From Hofstenia miamia (taxonomy: Eukaryota > Xenacoelomorpha > Acoela > Hofsteniidae), in NCBI GenBank assembly GCA_900660155.1, contig CABFPE010001647.1, positions 1 to 25,836 of the forward strand: a stretch of 25,836 bases of DNA. Direction: 5' to 3'. The notes beneath the pieces were generated by a model. That model made no database searches, had not been told where the DNA came from, and saw only the letters and a program-made list of their open reading frames with translations. Of this stretch, positions 8,590 through 17,286 are shown in pieces. Positions within the stretch are counted from its first letter, which is position 1. Every line of letters begins with the position of its first letter. The translations under genes were made by a program, and so were the position numbers.

Positions 8590-9308
8590 AATTAGAAAAC
8601 CTATTTGCGATGAACAGTGGTAAACTAAGAATATCCGATCTTATTAAAATGGACCTACAAATTAATGAAATGGCTCCAGCGCAAAGGATAATGGTGGAAC
8701 CAAAAATTGCAATTGATATGTACTATCAAACAAGGACAATGGAGATATTAGGAATTGATAATAACTTAGAAGAAACAGGAAACATATTTCTGAAGTGCAG
8801 TTTAAACCAAACACCTGAACACTTACAAAAGATAGCACAAGTATGGTCGGAAATTAAAGCAGAAAAGCCAATTCAGGAGGAGTGGCCAGTGATAGACATT
8901 AAGTCACCAACAAAGAAATATCATAAGTCAGTAGATGCCATGTTATATGAAATCAAGAGAGCACATGAGATGGAAGTGAAAAGAAATTTTAAAACATGGT
9001 TGTTTGAAGAGATAAATGCACCTGACATTAGAGCTAGAACAGTGATATGGACATTAGCACATGAGCAAATGAGTAATGAAAAACTGGTGCTACCAATAAT
9101 GAAAAAAGAACAGAGGCAAATAGCTAAACATAAGAAATATGAAATTGCTATCTCACCTATCCCCAAGAACATAAAGCAATGGATGTTACAAAATGTCGAG
9201 ATGTTGCCTCTATTGCTGATGAAAAAAGTGCAGCAGAGATTTGAAAACAAGACTATTAACACAGCAACATACACTGGGAAGACTGAATGTGATAGAACTT
9301 GCCAATAA
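8580..9308 (+). CDS. Unknown helical segment (left copy)
   Basis: Up to 242 residues in the -1 phase relative to the preceding segment. The phase is open from 8457, so the ATG at 8580 may be either a coupled start or an internal methionine after a shift. Rich in Lys, Glu, Ile and Met, predicted largely helical, without Cys/His clusters or membrane segments. No family recognised. The last 20 or so residues are probably wrong. An 8-base deletion near 9246, relative to the right arm, throws the frame off, and homologous coding continues in the frame of the next entry. The mirror copy is broken elsewhere, so the intact form was probably fused to what follows. Confidence 0.5.
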   Translation: MEIKLENLFAMNSGKLRISDLIKMDLQINEMAPAQRIMVEPKIAIDMYYQTRTMEILGIDNNLEETGNIFLKCSLNQTPEHLQKIAQVWSEIKAEKPIQEEWPVIDIKSPTKKYHKSVDAMLYEIKRAHEMEVKRNFKTWLFEEINAPDIRARTVIWTLAHEQMSNEKLVLPIMKKEQRQIAKHKKYEIAISPIPKNIKQWMLQNVEMLPLLLMKKVQQRFENKTINTATYTGKTECDRTCQ

Positions 9309-9573
9309 GATGGGCATTTGTCCACATGAGATTGATATATTGACGGACAAAACAAAAAATTATATGTGGGGCACAACTTCAAACACTAAGTTGAGGTCAC
9401 TGGAAATACAACCATGGCTAACAATGAGAAACCTCATAAGAAGAGAACATGCAGAGACATTGCAAATGATAAAGTTAATAGAAGAGAGAAAAGTACATGA
9501 GATAATAACAAAGGAGATAAGAAAATACCTCAAAGATTATCCGCAATGTGCTTATATGAAGATTATAAAATGA
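9241..9573 (+). CDS. Unknown continuation segment (left copy)
   Basis: 110 codons with no ATG at the head, consistent with a frame entered from the preceding segment through the 8-base indel. Lys/Glu/Ile-rich, with helical stretches (LIEERKVHEIITKEIRKYLK). It ends with TGA at 9571-9573, then continues in the same phase two codons later into the next entry. The right arm lacks 39 bases of this segment and has a further one-base loss, leaving only 69 codons open. Function unknown. Confidence 0.4.
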   Translation: MKTRLLTQQHTLGRLNVIELANKMGICPHEIDILTDKTKNYMWGTTSNTKLRSLEIQPWLTMRNLIRREHAETLQMIKLIEERKVHEIITKEIRKYLKDYPQCAYMKIIK

Positions 9574-9579
9574 TCAGAA

Positions 9580-9999
9580 ATGATGAGAAGAGAAGGACAG
9601 AACTGTCCCATTGAAATTATCGAGATGGTGAGTAAAAGTCAAGAAGAAATGGAAATGGAAGACATACTGTTGCAATCAACAGAAATCACATTAACCCCTA
9701 ACACTCAGCAAGTAATTGATAAAGTCAATCTAGAGAAATGGGGTGAGCAGAAGCCAAGTGAACTTTTGTGGGTGGATACAGATGATGAAAGACTGCTGGC
9801 CGAAATTACAGTACGTAGAGAATGCACAATTAATATAGTTCAAAGAGTATTTGGAGAAGTGTATGAATGTGAGACAAAATCACCAATTAAAATATTATGC
9901 ACAAAGGCGTTCACACAAAAAGAAATTGATGAGATGTTGCAACCCCAGAATCAGATTGCTGTGGACATAGAATGTATCACTTTGAAAATGATAATATGA
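9580..9999 (+). CDS. Unknown 139-residue segment (left copy)
   Basis: Starts with two ATG codons six bases after the previous TGA and stays in the same phase. It ends with TGA at 9997-9999, again followed by open sequence in phase in the left arm. The N-terminal part is Glu/Met-rich (SKSQEEMEMEDILL) and the rest mixed (LLWVDTDDERLLAEI). No motif recognised. The left and right copies differ at very few residues, for example Pro against Leu in KSPIK. It could be an independent cistron or part of a larger polyprotein. Confidence 0.45.
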   Translation: MMRREGQNCPIEIIEMVSKSQEEMEMEDILLQSTEITLTPNTQQVIDKVNLEKWGEQKPSELLWVDTDDERLLAEITVRRECTINIVQRVFGEVYECETKSPIKILCTKAFTQKEIDEMLQPQNQIAVDIECITLKMII

Positions 10000-10008
10000 C
10001 CAGAAACA

Positions 10009-11037
10009 GTGCAGAACTTGATGAAAAATGGGTTAACAAACACATTTTGGGAAAATATTAAGAAAGCTAAAAACAACTATCCAGCAACATTTGGAATGGC
10101 AACAACTGCAGAAATGGAGGGCACATACAAAGCAATAGAGGAAAAAACAATGACTATGCTTCTAAAATGCACACCACCACCAACAATTTTTATACAAATG
10201 TTGTTGCCAACATGGAGGTTGAAAGATAAAAAGGCTACTAAAGCAATGTGGCATGAGGAAAACACATACGTTAATAATCAACAAGCAGCAGAGAAAACTG
10301 TAAATGACGAGCAATACAAAAAGTCTAAAGAAAGTCTACTAAAGAACAACAATAAAGAAAGAATTTTTATAGAAGGCCAAGTTACACCATATGATTTGTA
10401 CCGCAAAGGAGAGCCAATATACAAGCAAATACAAAAAGTTCGGAAGGAGATTGAAAAACGAACAATGCAGACAGTGATATTATTCTCAGGAATAAATGAT
10501 ATTGTATGGGGAGAATTATGGAGCTCACAATATTGGTACTACAATGTAATGCGACGTGTTGAAATTATCACTATGGTGAGATTGGGAAAGAATGAGCCAG
10601 AAGAAATCAGTGAAGAAGTCCTGGAAAATATAAGTGCTTTTTATGATGAGGCGTCAATATCCAAGTCATTAAGATTGACATATGAGTTCTTTTACCCAAA
10701 TACAACAATTCATCCTGATCTAGCGCATACTAGCAGAATTGATGTGATAATGACATTGATGATAGCCATAAAAGAATTAAGGTTATACCAGAAGTACTAT
10801 GGAATATTCAATGAAAAACTCAATGAGTTAAGAAGTATGTTTACAATATCAAAGTCTTTAAAGAACCCTTCATTTCTTAGACATAAGAAAATGCTTACAA
10901 CTGAAAAAGATGTGGTACTGAAAATCACCAAAGAAGAACAATATGAGAAAATCAGTTGGGAAATGAAAGAAGCCAATAGTATCATTAAGAAGGCAGCGGA
11001 AATGGTACATGGAGAAAGAGTGTTCATCCTTAATTAG
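10009..11037 (+). CDS. Lysine-rich C-terminal protein of the element (left copy)
   Basis: Largest of the downstream frames, 342 residues, ending with TAG at 11035-11037, seven bases before the polypurine tract region, so it is the last coding sequence of the element. It is soluble-looking with many predicted helices and aromatic patches (WGELWSSQYWYYN, YEFFYPN). It has no signal peptide, furin-like site, fusion peptide or transmembrane anchor, which argues against env. In the left arm one extra base near 10025 puts it in phase with the preceding frame across TGA. In the right arm it instead opens at an ATG overlapping that TGA. No family recognised. Confidence 0.55.
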   Translation: MQNLMKNGLTNTFWENIKKAKNNYPATFGMATTAEMEGTYKAIEEKTMTMLLKCTPPPTIFIQMLLPTWRLKDKKATKAMWHEENTYVNNQQAAEKTVNDEQYKKSKESLLKNNNKERIFIEGQVTPYDLYRKGEPIYKQIQKVRKEIEKRTMQTVILFSGINDIVWGELWSSQYWYYNVMRRVEIITMVRLGKNEPEEISEEVLENISAFYDEASISKSLRLTYEFFYPNTTIHPDLAHTSRIDVIMTLMIAIKELRLYQKYYGIFNEKLNELRSMFTISKSLKNPSFLRHKKMLTTEKDVVLKITKEEQYEKISWEMKEANSIIKKAAEMVHGERVFILN

Positions 11038-11044
11038 CTACACT

Positions 11045-11054
11045 GGAGGGGGAG
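11045..11054 (+). other. Polypurine tract (plus-strand primer site)
   Basis: GGAGGGGGAG directly before TGTGGCATAA, the classic layout of a retroelement polypurine tract abutting the 5' end of the 3' LTR. It lies seven bases after the last stop codon and fixes the element's transcription direction as plus in this arm. Mirror at 14845-14854. Confidence 0.8.
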
Positions 11055-12449
11055 TGTGGCATAATCCATTGAATAATCATGTGTGGTCAAAATTAGAAGA
11101 AAGATGGATGTAACTGAGACTAAAGTATTATAATGATTAATATGCAAACACATGATTATGATTGATTATTTGATTTGTAAATTGTTTTATGCAGTTTATA
11201 TTAAAATTTTGCTTGACAGTATTTGGTAAAAACAAAGATGGCCAAACAGCATACTCTAATAAACACTGATGTTGCATAATTAATAGCAGAACTAAAATAT
11301 GAAGGAAAATTGTAAACAAGAATCAATCAAACAGGTACTAGTCAAGTATTTGATTATTTACTAAAAAGTGCTATAAATATGTTATGATTGTTAGGCTAAT
11401 TGATGAACAAATTTAGTTTGGATTTACTTCTTCTCTTGTCAGGTTATTTTGTAGTTTATGGAAAGCTAAGCGTTTAAGTACTAGAGGTAATTGAACAGTG
11501 GTTCCCACATCCATTTAAAGGAATGCTGGAGCAGCCTCACGAACAGCTATTGAACAGCAGTGAGGGTGATAGCTGTAATTTCCTTACGGTGCTTTTAGGT
11601 TATGAATAGGGATAGGGATTTTTCTTCATTATAGCTTTCCTACTCCTCATTGCTTGTCATTTATTATGATTCTAGTTACTTTGCCCCACATGTTTATTAC
11701 CCCATTATTGAATCCTAGTTATTTATGGTTTTATATTACAGTTGGTGATTCAGTATTGAATTTAGTTAGCTCATGCTTTTACATTATAGTTATTATTATT
11801 TTGGTATTAGATTTTAATTGCTCACTGTTTTATCTATTTGACCTTTGCACGATTTATGCATTCGCTTTCTTGCTGCCAGCATAGATTGTTTACATGTATG
11901 AAGGGCTAGCATGTATTATAATATTTGTAGGGCTATTATATGTAAGGCTTGATAACAAGCTAAAGCATTGAGTTTGCTATATTCAATTATCTTTACATAT
12001 GCATAATAACAAAAACAATCAATGCACTAAATTCTTAAGCAATAATGAGTTCACAATCACTGAGTTTCCTATTCACACACCAATTCTGTTAATGGTTTTC
12101 ATGGGGAAGATCAAGTGCAAGCTGCAGTTGTGGCTGATCAATATGAATCTGGAATCACATGGCAATGCTTTGGGTCTCAACCCTGTCTTCCATCTACCAC
12201 TCTTTATCTAAATGAGTTGTTGTTAGTTATGCAGTTAGAAAGGCTAATGTTTATTAAATTAAGTTAATCAAACAAACACTCAAATGGAAGGAGAGAATTA
12301 GGAGCTTGTCAAGCTTAATTGTTGTATCAACTATGAAGAGTAATAAGTTACTATGAAATAAGTGTGAAAAGTGGATTGGGAAGATTCTACATTTGGTTCT
12401 TCACACACTGCTCGTTTAAATACTTATGTTTACCTGATGACTTATTAGC
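11055..12449 (+). mobile_element. 3' LTR beginning at TGTGG; 3' end unresolved
   Basis: The LTR should start at T11055, immediately after the polypurine tract, with the usual TG. A 3' end with matching CCACA exists at 11505-11509 (LTR about 455 bp) and at 11686-11690 (about 636 bp). Neither can be confirmed, because the second LTR is missing. Possible signals are AATAAA at 11258-11263 and TATAAAT at 11372-11378, but their order is opposite to a simple U3-R-U5. Sequence from the true LTR end to the gap would be host DNA or another repeat. The short frames here (11137-11319, 11654-11884, 11999-12211) have no recognisable content. Confidence 0.55.
11543..11576 (+). other. Hairpin ACAGCTAT/ATAGCTGT
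   Basis: Eight-base perfect inverted repeat (11543-11550 with 11569-11576) around an 18-base loop containing GTGAGG. It lies in or just past the LTR. It may be an RNA structure of the element transcript or chance. Mirror near 14323-14356. Confidence 0.35.
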
Positions 12450-13449
12450 NNNNNNNNNNNNNNNNNNNNNNNNNNNNNNNNNNNNNNNNNNNNNNNNNNN
12501 NNNNNNNNNNNNNNNNNNNNNNNNNNNNNNNNNNNNNNNNNNNNNNNNNNNNNNNNNNNNNNNNNNNNNNNNNNNNNNNNNNNNNNNNNNNNNNNNNNNN
12601 NNNNNNNNNNNNNNNNNNNNNNNNNNNNNNNNNNNNNNNNNNNNNNNNNNNNNNNNNNNNNNNNNNNNNNNNNNNNNNNNNNNNNNNNNNNNNNNNNNNN
12701 NNNNNNNNNNNNNNNNNNNNNNNNNNNNNNNNNNNNNNNNNNNNNNNNNNNNNNNNNNNNNNNNNNNNNNNNNNNNNNNNNNNNNNNNNNNNNNNNNNNN
12801 NNNNNNNNNNNNNNNNNNNNNNNNNNNNNNNNNNNNNNNNNNNNNNNNNNNNNNNNNNNNNNNNNNNNNNNNNNNNNNNNNNNNNNNNNNNNNNNNNNNN
12901 NNNNNNNNNNNNNNNNNNNNNNNNNNNNNNNNNNNNNNNNNNNNNNNNNNNNNNNNNNNNNNNNNNNNNNNNNNNNNNNNNNNNNNNNNNNNNNNNNNNN
13001 NNNNNNNNNNNNNNNNNNNNNNNNNNNNNNNNNNNNNNNNNNNNNNNNNNNNNNNNNNNNNNNNNNNNNNNNNNNNNNNNNNNNNNNNNNNNNNNNNNNN
13101 NNNNNNNNNNNNNNNNNNNNNNNNNNNNNNNNNNNNNNNNNNNNNNNNNNNNNNNNNNNNNNNNNNNNNNNNNNNNNNNNNNNNNNNNNNNNNNNNNNNN
13201 NNNNNNNNNNNNNNNNNNNNNNNNNNNNNNNNNNNNNNNNNNNNNNNNNNNNNNNNNNNNNNNNNNNNNNNNNNNNNNNNNNNNNNNNNNNNNNNNNNNN
13301 NNNNNNNNNNNNNNNNNNNNNNNNNNNNNNNNNNNNNNNNNNNNNNNNNNNNNNNNNNNNNNNNNNNNNNNNNNNNNNNNNNNNNNNNNNNNNNNNNNNN
13401 NNNNNNNNNNNNNNNNNNNNNNNNNNNNNNNNNNNNNNNNNNNNNNNNN
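12450..13449. other. Assembly gap, exactly 1000 N
   Basis: An unbroken run of 1000 N at the centre of the palindrome. The round number suggests a gap of conventional rather than measured size. The flanking sequence on both sides is the same in mirror image. Open frames that run through the N run are meaningless. Confidence 0.99.
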
Positions 13450-14844
13450 GCTAATAAGTCATCAGGTAAACATAAGTATTTAAACGAGCAGTGTGTGAAG
13501 AACCAAATGTAGAATCTTCCCAATCCACTTTTCACACTTATTTCATAGTAACTTATTACTCTTCATAGTTGATACAACAATTAAGCTTGACAAGCTCCTA
13601 ATTCTCTCCTTCCATTTGAGTGTTTGTTTGATTAACTTAATTTAATAAACATTAGCCTTTCTAACTGCATAACTAACAACAACTCATTTAGATAAAGAGT
13701 GGTAGATGGAAGACAGGGTTGAGACACAAAGCATTGCCATGTGATTCCAGATTCATATTGATCAGCCACAACTGCAGCTTGCACTTGATCTTCCCCATGA
13801 AAACCATTAACAGAATTGGTGTGTGAATAGGAAACTCAGTGATTGTGAACTCATTATTGCTTAAGAATTTAGTGCATTGATTGTTTTTGTTATTATGCAT
13901 ATGTAAAGATAATTGAATATAGCAAACTCAATGCTTTAGCTTGTTATCAAGCCTTACATATAATAGCCCTACAAATATTATAATACATGCTAGCCCTTCA
14001 TACATGTAAACAATCTATGCTGGCAGCAAGAAAGCGAATGCATAAATCGTGCAAAGGTCAAATAGATAAAACAGTGAGCAATTAAAATCTAATACCAAAA
14101 TAATAATAACTATAATGTAAAAGCATGAGCTAACTAAATTCAATACTGAATCACCAACTGTAATATAAAACCATAAATAACTAGGATTCAATAATGGGGT
14201 AATAAACATGTGGGGCAAAGTAACTAGAATCATAATAAATGACAAGCAATGAGGAGTAGGAAAGCTATAATGAAGAAAAATCCCTATCCCTATTCATAAC
14301 CTAAAAGCACCGTAAGGAAATTACAGCTATCACCCTCACTGCTGTTCAATAGCTGTTCGTGAGGCTGCTCCAGCATTCCTTTAAATGGATGTGGGAACCA
14401 CTGTTCAATTACCTCTAGTACTTAAACGCTTAGCTTTCCATAAACTACAAAATAACCTGACAAGAGAAGAAGTAAATCCAAACTAAATTTGTTCATCAAT
14501 TAGCCTAACAATCATAACATATTTATAGCACTTTTTAGTAAATAATCAAATACTTGACTAGTACCTGTTTGATTGATTCTTGTTTACAATTTTCCTTCAT
14601 ATTTTAGTTCTGCTATTAATTATGCAACATCAGTGTTTATTAGAGTATGCTGTTTGGCCATCTTTGTTTTTACCAAATACTGTCAAGCAAAATTTTAATA
14701 TAAACTGCATAAAACAATTTACAAATCAAATAATCAATCATAATCATGTGTTTGCATATTAATCATTATAATACTTTAGTCTCAGTTACATCCATCTTTC
14801 TTCTAATTTTGACCACACATGATTATTCAATGGATTATGCCACA
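13450..14844 (-). mobile_element. 3' LTR, right copy (minus strand)
   Basis: Mirror of 11055-12449, nearly identical by eye. One difference noticed is G12173 against T at the paired base. The LTR start is at 14844 on the minus strand, with the polypurine tract just beyond it. The end is unresolved for the same reason. Confidence 0.55.
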
Positions 14845-14861
14845 CTCCCCCTCCAGTGTAG

Positions 14862-15902
14862 CTAATTAAGGATGAACACTCTTTCTCCATGTACCATTTC
14901 CGCTGCCTTCTTAATGATACTATTGGCTTCTTTCATTTCCCAACTGATTTTCTCATATTGTTCTTCTTTGGTGATTTTCAGTACCACATCTTTTTCAGTT
15001 GTAAGCATTTTCTTATGTCTAAGAAATGAAGGGTTCTTTAAAGACTTTGATATTGTAAACATACTTCTTAACTCATTGAGTTTTTCATTGAATATTCCAT
15101 AGTACTTCTGGTATAACCTTAATTCTTTTATGGCTATCATCAATGTCATTATCACATCAATTCTGCTAGTATGCGCTAGATCAGGATGAATTGTTGTATT
15201 TGGGTAAAAGAACTCATATGTCAATCTTAATGACTTGGATATTGACGCCTCATTGTAAAAAGCACTTATATTTTCCAGGACTTCTTCAGTGATTTCTTCT
15301 GGCTCATTCTTTCCCAATCTTACCATAGTGATAATTTCAACACGTTGCATTACGTTGTAGTACCAATATTGTGAGCTCCATAATTCTCCCCATACAATAT
15401 CATTTATTCCTGAGAATAATATCACTGTCTGCATTGTTCGTTTTTCAATCTCCTTCCGAACTTTTTGTATTTGCTTATATATTGGTTCTCCTTCGCGGTA
15501 CAAATCATATGGTGTAACTTGGTCTTCTATAAAAATTCTTTCTTTATTGTTGTTCTTTAGTAGACTTTCTTTAGACTTCTTGTATTGCTTGTTGTTTACA
15601 GTTTTCTCTGCTGTATGCTGATTATTAACGTATGTGTTTTCCTCATGCCACATTGCTTTAGTAGCCTTTTTATCTTTCAACCTCCATGTTGGCAACAGCA
15701 TTGGTATAAAAATTGTTGGTGGTGGTGTGCATTTTAGAAGTGTAGTCATTGTTTTTTCCTCTATTGCTTTGTATGTGCCCTCCATTTCTGCAGTTGTTGC
15801 CATTCCAAATGTTGCTGGATAGTTGTTTTTAGCTTTCTTAATATTTTCAAAAAATGTGTTTGTTAAACCATTTTCATCAAGTTCTGTGCTGTTTCCAGTC
15901 AT
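14862..15902 (-). CDS. Lysine-rich C-terminal protein of the element (right copy)
   Basis: Counterpart of 10009-11037. Here one base fewer near 15874 opens the frame back to an ATG at 15900-15902. That ATG overlaps the TGA of the preceding frame in an ATGA arrangement and gives 346 residues. The phase is open even further upstream, to an ATG at 15926. About a dozen residue differences from the left copy concentrate in the first 220 residues, while the C-terminal third is identical by eye. No family recognised. Confidence 0.55.
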   Translation of the reverse strand: MTGNSTELDENGLTNTFFENIKKAKNNYPATFGMATTAEMEGTYKAIEEKTMTTLLKCTPPPTIFIPMLLPTWRLKDKKATKAMWHEENTYVNNQHTAEKTVNNKQYKKSKESLLKNNNKERIFIEDQVTPYDLYREGEPIYKQIQKVRKEIEKRTMQTVILFSGINDIVWGELWSSQYWYYNVMQRVEIITMVRLGKNEPEEITEEVLENISAFYNEASISKSLRLTYEFFYPNTTIHPDLAHTSRIDVIMTLMIAIKELRLYQKYYGIFNEKLNELRSMFTISKSLKNPSFLRHKKMLTTEKDVVLKITKEEQYEKISWEMKEANSIIKKAAEMVHGERVFILN

Positions 15903-16318
15903 ATTATCATTTTCAAAGTGATACATTCTATGTCCACAGCAATCTGATTCTGGGGTTGCAACATCTCATCAATTTCTTTTTGTGTGAACGCCTTTGTGCA
16001 TAATATTTTAATTAGTGATTTTGTCTCACATTCATACACTTCTCCAAATACTCTTTGAACTATATTAATTGTGCATTCTCTACGTACTGTAATTTCGGCC
16101 AGCAGTCTTTCATCATCTGTATCCACCCACAAAAGTTCACTTGGCTTCTGCTCACCCCATTTCTCTAGATTGACTTTATCAATTACTTGCTGAGTGTTAG
16201 GGGTTAATGTGATTTCTGTTGATTGCAACAGTATGTCTTCCATTTCCATTTCTTCTTGACTTTTACTCACCATCTCGATAATTTCAATGGGACAGTTCTG
16301 TCCTTCTCTTCTCATCAT
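15899..16318 (-). CDS. Unknown 139-residue segment (right copy)
   Basis: Counterpart of 9580-9999, same length and same TGA stop. At least one substitution (Leu for Pro in KSPIK). Its stop overlaps the next frame's ATG. Confidence 0.45.
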   Translation of the reverse strand: MMRREGQNCPIEIIEMVSKSQEEMEMEDILLQSTEITLTPNTQQVIDKVNLEKWGEQKPSELLWVDTDDERLLAEITVRRECTINIVQRVFGEVYECETKSLIKILCTKAFTQKEIDEMLQPQNQIAVDIECITLKMII

Positions 16319-16324
16319 TTCTGA

Positions 16325-16534
16325 TCATTTTATAATCTTCATATAAGCACATTGCGGATAATCTTTGAGGTATTTTCTTATCTCCTTTGTTATTATCTCA
16401 TGTACTTTTCTCTCTTCTATTAACTTTATCATTTGCAATGTCTCTGCATGTTCTCTTCTTATGAGGTTTCTCATTGTTAGCCATGGTTGTATTTTCAGTG
16501 ACCTCAACTTAGTGTTTGAAGTTGCACCCCACAT
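16325..16534 (-). pseudogene. Unknown continuation segment, truncated (right copy)
   Basis: Counterpart of 9241-9573. Only the C-terminal 69 codons remain open. Upstream the right arm has lost 39 bases and one more base near 16536, so the frame no longer joins its N-terminal part. It ends with the same TGA as the left copy. Confidence 0.45.
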
Positions 16535-16632
16535 ATACTTTTTGTTTTGTCCATCAATATATCAATCACACTTGGTCTCCCCAGTGTATGTTGCTGTGTT
16601 AATAGTCTTCTGAAATGTTTCTCAAATCTCTG

Positions 16633-17286
16633 CTACACCTTTTTTGTTGGCGATAGAGGCAACATCTCGACATTTTGTAACATCCATTGCTTTATGTTCA
16701 TGGGGATAGGTGAAATAGCGATTTCATATTTTTTATGTTTAGCTATTTGCCTTTGTTCTTTTTTCATTATTGGTAGCACCAGTTTTTCATTACTCATTTG
16801 CTCATGTGCTAATGTCCATATCACTGTTCTAGCTCTAATGTCAGGTGCATTTATCTCTTCAAACAACCATGTTTTAAAATTTCTTTTCACTTCCATCTCA
16901 TGTGCTCTCTTGATTTCATATAACATGGCTTATACTGACTTATGATATTTCTTTGTTGGTGACTTAATGTCTATCACTGGCCACTCCTCCTGAATTGGCT
17001 TTTCTGCTTTAATTTCCGACCATACTTGTGCTATCTTTTGTAAGTGTTCAGGTGTTTGGTTTAAACTGCACTTCAGAAATATGTTTCCTGTTTCTTCTAA
17101 GTTATTATTGATTCCTAATATCTCCATTGTCCTTGTTTGATAGTACATATCAATTGCAATTTTTGGTTCCACCATTATCCTTTGCGCTGGAGCCATTTCA
17201 TTAATCTGTAGGTCCATTTTAATAAGATCGGATATTCTTAGTTTACCACTGTTCATCGCAAATAGGTTTTCTAATTTTATCTCCAT
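16633..17286 (-). pseudogene. Unknown helical segment with two right-arm-specific stops
   Basis: Counterpart of 8580-9308. The frame carries TAA at 16930-16932, where the left arm has a sense codon (GTAGAT in the left arm against GTATAA here). It carries TAG at 16633-16635, where the left arm has CAG. On the other hand, the right arm keeps eight bases near 16606 that the left arm lost, and these restore phase with the following segment. Each arm is therefore broken in its own way. Confidence 0.5.

Larger units (their letters stand above)
1..12449 (+). repeat. Left arm of window-wide inverted repeat
   Basis: The whole arm recurs in reverse complement at 13450-25836. Paired positions sum to 25837 outside the element, 25866 inside its first part and 25898-25899 further in, so the left arm is 62 bases longer. 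Of these, 29 lie at the single-N junction near 5518, a net 31 lie near 9246-9360, and one lies near 10025. Host DNA in the two arms is practically identical by eye, while the retroelement portion carries clustered differences. The arm holds dynamin, an element fragment and part of an LTR. It is most likely an assembly duplication, but a real palindrome is not excluded. Confidence 0.97.

Noticed and set aside
7107..9999. TGA recoded as tryptophan throughout the element
   Set aside because: TGG is used for Trp in the same frames, the host gene uses the standard code, and one TGA aligns with an arginine codon in a sister repeat.
7897..11037. Envelope gene of an endogenous retrovirus-like element
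   Set aside because: No signal peptide, cleavage site, cysteine-rich ectodomain or membrane anchor in any of the frames.
12364..13535. 382-codon open frames on both strands across the N run
   Set aside because: They consist almost wholly of N. The short ends match because the flanks are mirror images.
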